The notes under the pieces are model-generated. The model saw only the letters and a list, made by a program, of their open reading frames with translations, ran no database searches and had not been told where the DNA came from. This document shows positions 34,513-43,060 of a stretch of 64,000 bases of DNA, piece after piece (within the stretch, counting starts at the first letter, position 1; each line of letters begins with the position of its first letter). Source of the DNA: JABFWF01 sp035539135 (lineage in GTDB: Bacteria; Pseudomonadota; Gammaproteobacteria; Xanthomonadales; Xanthomonadaceae); contig DATLJD010000011.1 of assembly GCA_035539135.1 (NCBI GenBank), positions 1 to 64,000 of the forward strand. Direction: 5' to 3'. The position numbers and the translations under genes are program-made.

Positions 34513-35748
34513 TCAGTGCCCGAACAGGCCCTTGAGCAGCTTCTTCGCCTTGCTTTCCTTCTGGGCGGGCTGCTCGCCGTCTTCGGCCTGGTCCGCGTCG
34601 GCGGCGGCCACGTCCATGCCGAGCATCGCCATCGCGGTGGACTTGGTGCGCACGCGCACGTTCCACTCGGGGGACCACGCGGCCTTGGGATCGGCCGGGC
34701 GCGGCGGCCAGGCGATGTTGCTCTCCGGGCCGAACGCGATCATCTGCAGCATGCCGCCGGCGGCACCGCCGTCGTTGCCGGTGAAGATGCCCTTGGGGAT
34801 CGCGCAGCGGGTGACCGACGGCGCCAGCAGCACCTTCTCGCGCACCCATTTCTCGACCGTGGCGTTGGGCAGGTAGTCGAAGATGCCCATGCCCGCGTCC
34901 GGCGTCTCCGAACTGCTCCACAGCACCAGCGCGTCGCCCTGCTGGCCCATCGCGTGCAGGTAGTAGCCGAGCGCGCGCGAGACCGGCTGCCAGCTCCAGG
35001 TCTGGCCGCTGGCGAGCTCGCCGCTGTTGGACAGGGCGATCTTCGGCAGGAAGTCCTGGCGTTCGGCGAGGTCGAACTTCAGCGATTCGGGCACCTTGTC
35101 GCCGACCACGTGGTGCGCGCCGACCAGCGAGGCGCCGTCGGGGACGTGCTTGCGGCTGCGCGGGTTCGGCCACAAGGCATAGGAGGGATCGGGCGAGATG
35201 CTGCGGTCGGGCACGTAGCGGCCCTGCATCGCGCTGGCGCCGCTGACGTCGACCTTGCCGTTCTTCGCGCTGATCGACACCACCTTCGGCTGGCCCGGGC
35301 GCACCTCGGTGCCGCAGCCCCAGTAGATCAGGATACGTGTGGTGCCGTCGGCGACGGTCTTGCCGTCCGCGCCCTGCGGCGCGCTTTCGACCCTGGGCGC
35401 CGCTTCCGGCGGCAGCAGCGGCAGGCTGTCGCCCAGGCGCAGACCGGCGGGGATTTCCTGTGCTGCTTCCTTGCCCGGGTTGAGCCGGTTGTGCAGGGCG
35501 ATGTCCAGGTACTGCCCCGGCATGGCCGGAAACCGGGTCATGCCGTAGCTGTTGCCGGCGCCGCGGCCGCCGAACAGGCCCATCGCGACCCGGCCCATGC
35601 CGCCCATGCCCGGCATCCCCGCCATCGTGTGGGTGGCGACGTCCATGTAGAGGTTGGCCTTCGGCGCGTTGTCCGCCGAAAGGCCGGCGGACGAAGCGCC
35701 GAGCAGGGTGGCGGCGACGGCGAGGCTGAGGATCCGGGTGCGATGCAT
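34513..35748 (-). CDS. exported protein of unknown function
   Basis: I do not recognise this 411 aa protein. It has a clear signal peptide (about residues 1-24, cleavage after AGLSA) and AGGGG before the ATG. The N-terminal part has a Met/Gly-rich stretch (MAGMPGMGGMGRVAMGLF). A beta-rich middle holds ILIYWGCGTEVRPGQPKVV, with one central Cys pair. A charged Lys-rich tail (ESKAKKLLKGLFGH) follows. No lipobox, catalytic motif or repeat domain is evident. It sits alone between accC and prmA on the same strand. A periplasmic binding or envelope role is only a guess. Confidence 0.75.
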   Translation of the reverse strand: MHRTRILSLAVAATLLGASSAGLSADNAPKANLYMDVATHTMAGMPGMGGMGRVAMGLFGGRGAGNSYGMTRFPAMPGQYLDIALHNRLNPGKEAAQEIPAGLRLGDSLPLLPPEAAPRVESAPQGADGKTVADGTTRILIYWGCGTEVRPGQPKVVSISAKNGKVDVSGASAMQGRYVPDRSISPDPSYALWPNPRSRKHVPDGASLVGAHHVVGDKVPESLKFDLAERQDFLPKIALSNSGELASGQTWSWQPVSRALGYYLHAMGQQGDALVLWSSSETPDAGMGIFDYLPNATVEKWVREKVLLAPSVTRCAIPKGIFTGNDGGAAGGMLQMIAFGPESNIAWPPRPADPKAAWSPEWNVRVRTKSTAMAMLGMDVAAADADQAEDGEQPAQKESKAKKLLKGLFGH

Positions 35749-35869
35749 GGCTTCCCCTGTGGAAACGCGTGGGTCGGGTACCGGCGTTTACGCAAGGAGC
35801 GCGCGGATCAGGCCATCCATCCCGAGGGCGAAGAACGGGCGCGGCGCCGGCGCGACGCCGCACCGCGCA

Positions 35870-37237
<1,368 letters not shown>

Positions 37238-37247
37238 CGCGCGCGCC

Positions 37248-37721
37248 TCAGCCGATCACGAACAGCGGCTGGTCGAACTCCACCGGCTGACCGCTCTCGG
37301 CGCAGATCTTCAGCACGGTGCCGGAGACCTCGGCCTCGATCGGGTTGAACATCTTCATCGCCTCGATGATGCCGAGCGTGTCGCCGGCCTTGACCTGCTG
37401 GCCGACGGCCACGAACGGCGGCTTGTCCGGCGCCGGCGCGGCGTAGAAGGTGCCGACCATCGGCGCGCGCACGACCTCGCCGTCGGGCAGGTCGGACGCG
37501 GGCTTGGGCGCGCCGCCGGTCGCGGCCTGCACCGGCGACTGCATCGGCATCGCGGCCGGGGCGGGGGCCGCCGGGGCCGCGTGCGCGACCTGCGGCGCGG
37601 CGACCACGGCGCCGGTGACGCGCGCCAGGCGCACGGATTCCTCGCCCTCCTTGATCTCGATCTCGGCGAGGTTGGATTCCTCGAGCAGGTCGATGAGCTT
37701 CTTGATCTTGCGCAGGTCCAT
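37248..37721 (-). CDS. accB: acetyl-CoA carboxylase biotin carboxyl carrier protein
   Basis: AccB is 157 aa with an N-terminal dimerising helix (MDLRKIKKLIDLLEESN) and an Ala/Pro-rich linker (about residues 38-75). The biotinyl domain has lysine 123 in EAMKM as the biotin acceptor. It forms an operon with accC. The 5' leader holds an unusual 7-bp G-rich repeat array (C-rich on the mRNA) and only a weak GGAAAA in place of a Shine-Dalgarno sequence, so leader structure may control expression. Confidence 0.97.
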   Translation of the reverse strand: MDLRKIKKLIDLLEESNLAEIEIKEGEESVRLARVTGAVVAAPQVAHAAPAAPAPAAMPMQSPVQAATGGAPKPASDLPDGEVVRAPMVGTFYAAPAPDKPPFVAVGQQVKAGDTLGIIEAMKMFNPIEAEVSGTVLKICAESGQPVEFDQPLFVIG

Positions 37722-37733
37722 GGGGTGTTTTCC

Positions 37734-37770
37734 GGGAGAAGGGAAGAGGGAGAAGGGAGGAGGGGTGGGG
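37734..37770 (+). repeat. 7-bp G-rich tandem array in the accB leader
   Basis: The plus strand reads GGGAGAA, GGGAAGA, GGGAGAA, GGGAGGA, then GGGGTGGGG. That makes six tracts of three or more Gs with loops of one to four bases, a strong G-quadruplex candidate on the accB template strand. It lies 13 bases upstream of the accB ATG. It is opposed in orientation to a related array at 37832-37855. Confidence 0.8.
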
Positions 37771-37793
37771 CGCGGGTCGGCGGGCGAGGCGGG

Positions 37794-38294
37794 TCAGGAG
37801 GGAGCAGGCACGACGCGGATGTCGTCCGTCTCCCGTTTCCCGTCTCCCGTCTCCCGCGCTTCCAGGCGCGCCAGCGCCGCTTCCAGCGCATGGCGGTAGC
37901 TGTCGGCCCCGAAGCCGGCGACGATGCCGACCGCGAGGTCGCTGAAGTAGCTGGTGTGGCGGAACGGCTCGCGCGCGTGCGGATTGGACAGGTGCACCTC
38001 GACGAAGGGCACGGCCACCGCCGCCAGCGCGTCGCGGATCGCGACCGAGGTGTGGGTGAAGGCGGCGGGGTTGATCAGGATGAAGGCGGTGCCGTCGCGG
38101 CCTGCGGCCTGGATCCGGTCGATGAGGGCCAGCTCGCTGTTGGACTGCAGGCTCTCCAGCGCGTGGCCGGCGGCTTCGGCGCGCGCGGCCAGGGCGGCGT
38201 CGATCTCGGCCAGGGTCGCGCGGCCATAGACCTCCGGCTCGCGGTTGCCGAGCAGATTGAGGTTGGGACCGTGCAGGACCAGCAGCTTTGCCAT
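37794..38294 (-). CDS. aroQ: type II 3-dehydroquinate dehydratase AroQ
   Basis: AroQ dehydrates 3-dehydroquinate in the shikimate pathway. The 166 aa product starts at the ATG at 38294 (MAKLLVLHGPNLNLLG). Catalytic and binding motifs are NREPEVYG, QSNSELALID, NPAAFTHTSVAI and EVHLSNPHAREPFRHTS. The family usually has about 145-150 residues. Here the last 20 or so (from EARETGDGKRETDD) are encoded by, or lie just after, the 7-bp GGGARAC repeats and look like a non-functional extension. It probably heads the aroQ-accB-accC operon. Confidence 0.95.
   Translation of the reverse strand: MAKLLVLHGPNLNLLGNREPEVYGRATLAEIDAALAARAEAAGHALESLQSNSELALIDRIQAAGRDGTAFILINPAAFTHTSVAIRDALAAVAVPFVEVHLSNPHAREPFRHTSYFSDLAVGIVAGFGADSYRHALEAALARLEARETGDGKRETDDIRVVPAPS
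37832..37855 (-). repeat. 7-bp G-rich tandem array in the aroQ 3' end
   Basis: On the minus (coding) strand GGGAGAC, GGGAGAC, GGGAAAC, GGG give four G-tracts with four-base loops, an RNA G-quadruplex candidate inside the aroQ message. The unit is related to the array at 37734-37770 but points the other way, so the two can also pair imperfectly as a long hairpin. Confidence 0.8.
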
Positions 38295-38435
38295 GCGCCC
38301 GGGGGTGCTTTCGGGGGAGGCGAAGTCTGCGCCCGCCGGCCGGGCGCTGTCCATACCGGCGCGCGCATATCCCTGCCAGATGGGCGACGTTTCCGGCTTG
38401 AAGCGCCTGTTTGAACCGGTTGGCGGAAGTTCGGC

Positions 38436-39032
38436 CTAGGGCGCCGCCCAGCCCGCGATCTCGCCCGCGGCGAAGGGCCCGATCCGCTGCTTCAGCAGGC
38501 GCCCGTCGGCCGAGACCAGCACCGAATAGGGCAACACGCCCTTCGGATTGCCGAGCCGGACCCCGGCGTCGGCGGGGCCGGGGGCATCGACCAGGATCGG
38601 GTAGCCGACCGGCACGCGCTGCAGGAAGGCCCGCACCGCGTCGGCGTCATCGAGCGCGATACCCACCACCTGCACGCCCTTGTCGCCCTGTTCGCGGGAG
38701 AAGGCCTCCAGCGCCGGCATTTCCTCGATGCACGGTCCACACCAGGAGGCCCACACGTTGATCAGCAGCGGCCGCCCGGCCCATGTTCCCGGCACGGCCT
38801 GGGTGGCGCCGTCCAGGCCGGGCAGGCGGAAGGCCGGCAGCGGTTCGCCGCGGCGGGCGACGGCCACGCCGGCCGGCGGGGGCGGCGCGCTGGCGGTCGC
38901 GGCGGCGTTGAGCGCGCGCTGCCCCAGCTCGGTGCGCCACAGCGGGCCCGGGCCGGTGGTCAGCAGGCTGGCGGCGAGGCCGAGGCCGCCGGCCGCCAGC
39001 GCGAGCAGCAGGATCTTCGCGTTGGCCTTCAT
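38436..39032 (-). CDS. TlpA-like membrane-anchored thioredoxin
   Basis: This 198 aa protein has an N-terminal signal anchor (about residues 5-25) and a periplasmic thioredoxin-fold domain of the TlpA/DsbE type. The active site is WASWCGPCIEEMPALE (about residue 92). It probably reduces periplasmic disulfides, for example in cytochrome c maturation or protein repair. Its ATG overlaps the stop of dsbD (ATGA), so it is translated in relay with its likely electron source. Confidence 0.88.
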   Translation of the reverse strand: MKANAKILLLALAAGGLGLAASLLTTGPGPLWRTELGQRALNAAATASAPPPPAGVAVARRGEPLPAFRLPGLDGATQAVPGTWAGRPLLINVWASWCGPCIEEMPALEAFSREQGDKGVQVVGIALDDADAVRAFLQRVPVGYPILVDAPGPADAGVRLGNPKGVLPYSVLVSADGRLLKQRIGPFAAGEIAGWAAP

Positions 39033-41356
39033 GGCGCCGGGCCGGCGGCGGCGCGCAGGGCGTCGCGCACCCGCTCCATGGTCAGCACGGTCGGCAGCAC
39101 GATGCCCGGGCCGCCGTCGGCCGGCAGCACCACGTACAGCGGCACGCCGACCGCGTCGTAGCGCTGCAGGAAGGCGGTCAGCGCCGGATCCACGTCGGTC
39201 CAGTCGCCGACCATGTAGACCGCGTTGGCCTGGTCGAGGGCGTCGCGGAAGGCGGGCGTGCCGAGCACGGTCTTCTCGTTCGCCTTGCAGGTCACGCACC
39301 AGTCGGCGGTGACATTGACGAAGACCAGGCGGCGGGCGGCGCGCAGGTCGGCGAGGCGCTGCTCGGACCAGGCGACGTGGTCAGTCGCCTGCGCCTGTGC
39401 GGCGACCGGCGCGGCCGGGCGCGGCAGCGCGTGGATCGTGTGCAGCGGCCAGGCGATCGCGAGCACCGCCAGCGCCGCCGCGATCCCCGCCCAGCGGGCG
39501 TGCCGGTTGCGCGCATGGGTCCACGCCCAGGCGGCGAAGGCGACCGCGATCGCGGCCACCAGCCACCAGGCGATCGCGTCCACCCCACGCTGGCGGCCGA
39601 GCACCCAGGCCAGCCACGCGGCGGTGAGGTACAGCGGGAACGCCAGCACCTGCTTGAGCGTCTCCATCCACGCGCCCGGGCGCGGCAGGAAGCGGACCAG
39701 CCCCGGCACCAGCCCGATCAGCAGGAAGGGCAGGGCCAGGCCGAGGCCGAGCGCGAGGAACACCGCGATCGCCAGCGTCGCCGGCGCCGCGAACGCCCAG
39801 GCCAGCGCCGCGCCCATGAACGGCGCGGTGCAGGGCGTGGCGACGACCACCGCCAGCACGCCGGTGAAGAAATCGCCGGCCGGGCCCGAGCGGCGCGCCA
39901 GGCCGTCGCCGATCCCGGTCCAGCCGCCGCCCGCGTGCCACACGCCCGACAGGCTCAGGCCCAGCGCCAGCATTACCAGGCCGAGCACGGCGACCACCAG
40001 CGGCTGCTGCAGCTGGAAGCCCCAGCCCAGCGCCAGCCCGGCCTGGCGCAGCGCGATCGCGGCGGCACCAAGCAGGGCGAAGCTGAGCAGCACGCCGGCC
40101 GTGTACCAGAGCGCGCGGCTGCGCGCACGCTCGGGATCCTGGCCGTTGCCGACCAGCGACATCGCCTTCAGCGACAGCACCGGCAGCACGCACGGCATCA
40201 GGTTGAGCACGAGCCCGCCGAGCACCGCGGCGAGGAGCGCGGTGAACACGGTCAGGCCGGCGCCGCGCGGCGCGGCGCCGGTGCGGGGGGCGTCGGTGGG
40301 GCCCGCGGGGGGAAGTTCACCGGCAGCCGTCATGGTGTCCGCATCGGCGGAACCCGCCCCGGGCGTCGTCCCGGTCTCGCCTTGCATGGCGGCCGACGCG
40401 GGACCGGCCGTCGCCCGGCCCGCCGGCAGCGCCACGGTCACCGTGCGGGTCATCGGCGGGTAGCAGATGCCGTCGGTCTGGCAGCCCTGGAAGGTCGCGG
40501 TCAGCCGCACGCTGGCGGCCCCGGCGCGGCTGCGCGCCAGCGGCACCGGCACGTCGACCTGGTCGAAATAGACCACCACCTGGCCAAAGTGCTCGTCGAA
40601 ATGTTGCTGGCCCGCGGGCCAGCGCGGCTTGCCGAGGGCGATGCCGTCCGCGTCCGCGAGTTGCAGGCGGGTGCGGTCGCGGTAGAGGTAGTAGCCGCGC
40701 GCCGGGGTGAAGCGCAGCAGCAGGGTGTTGCCGTCGCCGGCGATCGCCTCGAAGCCGAAGGCCTGCTCCGGCGGCAGCGGCAGCGGCGCCGAGCTGCCGT
40801 CGGCCCGGGTGCCCAGCAGCGGCTGGTCGCCGGCGCCACCGCCGAGCGCGCGGGCCAGGCCCGCCAGCCCGCCGGCAACAGGGCGGCCGGCTTCCGCGTC
40901 GGCGGGCGCCGGCAGGGCGACGGTGAGCGTGCGCCGCTGCGGCGGGTAGCACACGCCGACGTCGGCGCAGCCCTGGTACTTCACCTGCAGGGTGACCCGC
41001 TGCGCGCCGGCGGCGGGGGTGCCGGCCTGCACCGCGGTCACGCCGCCGCGATAGGTCTCGACGTCGCCGAAGAACTCGTCGTGGTGGCGGTCGCCCTGCG
41101 GTAGTTCCAACGCGCCGGTGGCGTACGCGCCGTCCGCGGACTGCACGCCCATCCGGTGCCGGTACAGGTAGTAGCCGTCGGCGATCTTCCAGCGCAGCTC
41201 GATGCGGTCGCGGCTGGGCGCGGTCGCGGTCAACGCGAAAGCCTGGTCGACCGGCAGCAGGTCCGATTCGTCCACCGCCTGCGCCGCGCCGATGCCGGCC
41301 GCGCAGACCACCGCCGCCGCGAATGCGCGGCGCCACCAACGTGCCATCCGATTCAT
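39029..41356 (-). CDS. dsbD: protein-disulfide reductase DsbD with duplicated N-terminal domain
   Basis: DsbD moves electrons from cytoplasmic thioredoxin to periplasmic partners. The 775 aa protein is about 200 residues longer than E. coli DsbD because it has two alpha domains. Each has a CX5C redox pair: Cys130/Cys136 (GCADVGVCYPP) and Cys292/Cys298 (GCQTDGICYPP). The membrane domain (about residues 380-620) contains NLMPCVLPVLSLK and ATPCTAPFMG. A C-terminal thioredoxin domain has DWCVTCKANE. It lies between cutA and the TlpA-like gene with four-base overlaps at both ends. Confidence 0.94.
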   Translation of the reverse strand: MNRMARWWRRAFAAAVVCAAGIGAAQAVDESDLLPVDQAFALTATAPSRDRIELRWKIADGYYLYRHRMGVQSADGAYATGALELPQGDRHHDEFFGDVETYRGGVTAVQAGTPAAGAQRVTLQVKYQGCADVGVCYPPQRRTLTVALPAPADAEAGRPVAGGLAGLARALGGGAGDQPLLGTRADGSSAPLPLPPEQAFGFEAIAGDGNTLLLRFTPARGYYLYRDRTRLQLADADGIALGKPRWPAGQQHFDEHFGQVVVYFDQVDVPVPLARSRAGAASVRLTATFQGCQTDGICYPPMTRTVTVALPAGRATAGPASAAMQGETGTTPGAGSADADTMTAAGELPPAGPTDAPRTGAAPRGAGLTVFTALLAAVLGGLVLNLMPCVLPVLSLKAMSLVGNGQDPERARSRALWYTAGVLLSFALLGAAAIALRQAGLALGWGFQLQQPLVVAVLGLVMLALGLSLSGVWHAGGGWTGIGDGLARRSGPAGDFFTGVLAVVVATPCTAPFMGAALAWAFAAPATLAIAVFLALGLGLALPFLLIGLVPGLVRFLPRPGAWMETLKQVLAFPLYLTAAWLAWVLGRQRGVDAIAWWLVAAIAVAFAAWAWTHARNRHARWAGIAAALAVLAIAWPLHTIHALPRPAAPVAAQAQATDHVAWSEQRLADLRAARRLVFVNVTADWCVTCKANEKTVLGTPAFRDALDQANAVYMVGDWTDVDPALTAFLQRYDAVGVPLYVVLPADGGPGIVLPTVLTMERVRDALRAAAGPAP

Positions 41357-41682
41357 GCTCCGTCCGCCGGGCGGGTTTCCGCGGCGATCCAGTCGAGGTA
41401 CCCGGGCAGGCCGCCCGTGGCTTCGACCGCGATCAGCTCCGGCAGTTCATAGGGGTGCAGGGCGCGCACCCGGGCGGCGAGGGCGTCCAGCCGCGCGCGG
41501 GTGGTCTTGACCAGCAGCAGGACCTCGTCGGCCTGCTCGAGCGCGCCCTGCCAGCGATACACCGAGCGTACCCCTGGCAGCAGGCTGACGCAGGCGGCCA
41601 GCCGCTCCTCCACCAGCGCCCGCGCCAGGCGCTCGGCGCTGGCGGCGTCGGGACAGGTGCAATAGCAGGCGAGGACGGTCAC
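41353..41682 (-). CDS. cutA: divalent cation tolerance protein CutA
   Basis: The 109 aa protein starts at GTG (41682), preceded by CGGAG, and matches CutA throughout. LACYCTCPDAASAERLARAL is the start; LAACVSLLPGVRSVYRWQG and LHPYELPELIAVEA follow. CutA is a trimeric PII-like protein tied to copper tolerance; its exact job is unsettled. The stop overlaps the dsbD ATG, a common cutA-dsbD pairing. Confidence 0.93.
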   Translation of the reverse strand: MTVLACYCTCPDAASAERLARALVEERLAACVSLLPGVRSVYRWQGALEQADEVLLLVKTTRARLDALAARVRALHPYELPELIAVEATGGLPGYLDWIAAETRPADGA

Positions 41683-41710
41683 GTGCGGCTCCGGCCGGGA
41701 GCCGCATAGC

Positions 41711-42172
41711 CTAGCCCAGCACGGTCTCCGGCAGGCGCAGGACCTCGAGCAGGTTGTGCCGCACCCGGGCGCCGACCCGCGCACCGGGCTGGGCGCTGCG
41801 ACCGGAGCGCTGGCTGGCCAGCTGCTCGACCACTTCCACCAGCGACACCCGCACCTGCGGGCTGGCGTCGCGGAAGGCGCGCAGCAGGCGCAGCTCCAGC
41901 GGGTCGTCGGCAAGGATCGCCTCGGCGGCGGGGATCGAGTCCAGCCGAACGTCCTCCGGCAGCGACATGTTGCCGCGGCCGGTCACCAGCCATTCGAAAT
42001 TGACCCCCGTCGCTTCCGCGATCGCCCGCATGTGCGCCACCGTCGGCGTCTTCCCCTTGGCCGATTCCCAGTGGCTCACCGCGCTGCGCTGGACCCCCAC
42101 CGCCTGTCCCAGCTGCGCCTGCGACGAGCCCCCATGCCGCCGCGCGAGCCGGATCCGTTGCTGCAAAGTCAT
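41711..42172 (-). CDS. XRE-family HTH transcriptional regulator
   Basis: The 153 aa protein has an N-terminal Cro/CI-type helix-turn-helix (about residues 4-60; QAQLGQAVGVQRSAVSHWE). A FEWLVTGRG segment typical of phage-repressor-like regulators follows. A C-terminal region of about 80 residues has no peptidase motif. GGGGAGGG lies before the ATG at 42172. A perfect 7-1-7 palindrome 84 bp upstream is a likely operator. It is 28 bases upstream of cutA on the same strand and may control the cutA-dsbD-tlpA operon. There are no phage genes nearby. Confidence 0.85.
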   Translation of the reverse strand: MTLQQRIRLARRHGGSSQAQLGQAVGVQRSAVSHWESAKGKTPTVAHMRAIAEATGVNFEWLVTGRGNMSLPEDVRLDSIPAAEAILADDPLELRLLRAFRDASPQVRVSLVEVVEQLASQRSGRSAQPGARVGARVRHNLLEVLRLPETVLG

Positions 42173-42255
42173 CAAACGCCCTCCCCAGGGCAAGCGTGAC
42201 GCGCGGCAAAGTTAAGCCCCCGGTCCCGGCCGCGTACAGCGAAAATGTTACCACT

Positions 42256-42270
42256 GGTCACCTGGTGACC
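42256..42270. promoter_or_regulatory. perfect palindrome, likely operator of the XRE regulator
   Basis: GGTCACC (42256-42262), T, GGTGACC (42264-42270) is a perfect 7-1-7 inverted repeat. A further half-site GTTACC lies at 42248-42253. On the minus strand it is flanked by TTGAAT and TAACAT, so it would overlap the promoter of the XRE gene. Confidence 0.65.
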
Positions 42271-42287
42271 GATATTCAACACGATTG

Positions 42288-42325
42288 GTGCGCTTTCGGT
42301 AGCGGCTCGGTGCGTTTCCGGTAGC
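42288..42325. repeat. 16-bp direct repeat with 22-bp period upstream of the XRE gene
   Basis: GTGCGCTTTCGGTAGC (42288-42303) and GTGCGTTTCCGGTAGC (42310-42325) agree at 14 of 16 positions. Their 22-bp period, two helical turns, places them on the same DNA face, as in tandem activator sites. They sit between the rsmE stop and the palindrome. Confidence 0.55.
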
Positions 42326-42328
42326 CGA

Positions 42329-43060
42329 TCAGGCGAAGTCGCCGTGCAGCGCCTGCAGGACGGCGATCGCGGCCAGGCCGGCGGTCTCGGTGCGCAGGAT
42401 GCGCGGGCCCAGGCGCAGGCCGATGAAGCCGGTGTCGCGCAGCTGGCCACGGTCGCGGGGCGACCAGCCGCCTTCCGGGCCGATCGCGAGGACGCAGGCG
42501 CCGCCGGTCAGGGCGCTGGCATCAATCGCCCGGGTGGCGGCCGGGTCCAGCAGGAAGCGCACCCCGGCCGGCAGCCCGGCCAGGGCCGCGCCCAGCGGCA
42601 GCGGCGGGGCGATCTCCGGCACCCGGGCGCGCCCGCTCTGCTCGCAGGCGGCGCGGACCACGCTGCGCCAATGGGCGAGGCGCTTGTCGACCCGGTCGGG
42701 GTCCAGCCGGACCTCGCTGCGCTCGCTGGCGACCGGCACGAACGCGGCCACCCCCAGCTCGGTCGCCTTCTGCAGGATCAGGTCCATCTTCTCACCGCGC
42801 GCGAGGCCCTGGACCAGGGTGATCCGCAATGGCGATTCGTTGTCCACCGCGACTCGGCCGTCGATGCGCACGCGCGCCTCGCGCTTGCCGACCGCCATGA
42901 TCGTCGCCGGATGGTCGTGGCCGTCGCCGTTGAACAGCACGCAACCGTCGCCTTCGCGCAGGCGCAGCACCCGCACCAGGTGGGCGGCCGCGTCCTCCGG
43001 CAGCGCCAGCTCCATGCCCGGCGCCAGCGGCTGCTCGACGAAGGCGCGCATCACACGCAT
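42329..43060 (-). CDS. rsmE: 16S rRNA (uracil-1498-N3)-methyltransferase RsmE
   Basis: RsmE methylates U1498 of 16S rRNA. From the ATG at 43060 it has 243 aa, the same as E. coli, and the N-terminus MRVMRAFVEQPL aligns with the family better than the internal ATG at 43051. A PUA-like N-terminal domain precedes the SPOUT fold. Visible motifs are GEKMDLILQKATELGV, CEQSGRARVPEI and IGPEGGWS, with LGPRILRTETA at the knot. It overlaps the end of bioA. Confidence 0.94.
   Translation of the reverse strand: MRVMRAFVEQPLAPGMELALPEDAAAHLVRVLRLREGDGCVLFNGDGHDHPATIMAVGKREARVRIDGRVAVDNESPLRITLVQGLARGEKMDLILQKATELGVAAFVPVASERSEVRLDPDRVDKRLAHWRSVVRAACEQSGRARVPEIAPPLPLGAALAGLPAGVRFLLDPAATRAIDASALTGGACVLAIGPEGGWSPRDRGQLRDTGFIGLRLGPRILRTETAGLAAIAVLQALHGDFA

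Noticed and set aside
41711..42172. Prophage CI repressor marking a prophage
   Set aside because: The helix-turn-helix and operator resemble phage repressors, but no other phage genes, att sites or composition shift are present around it.
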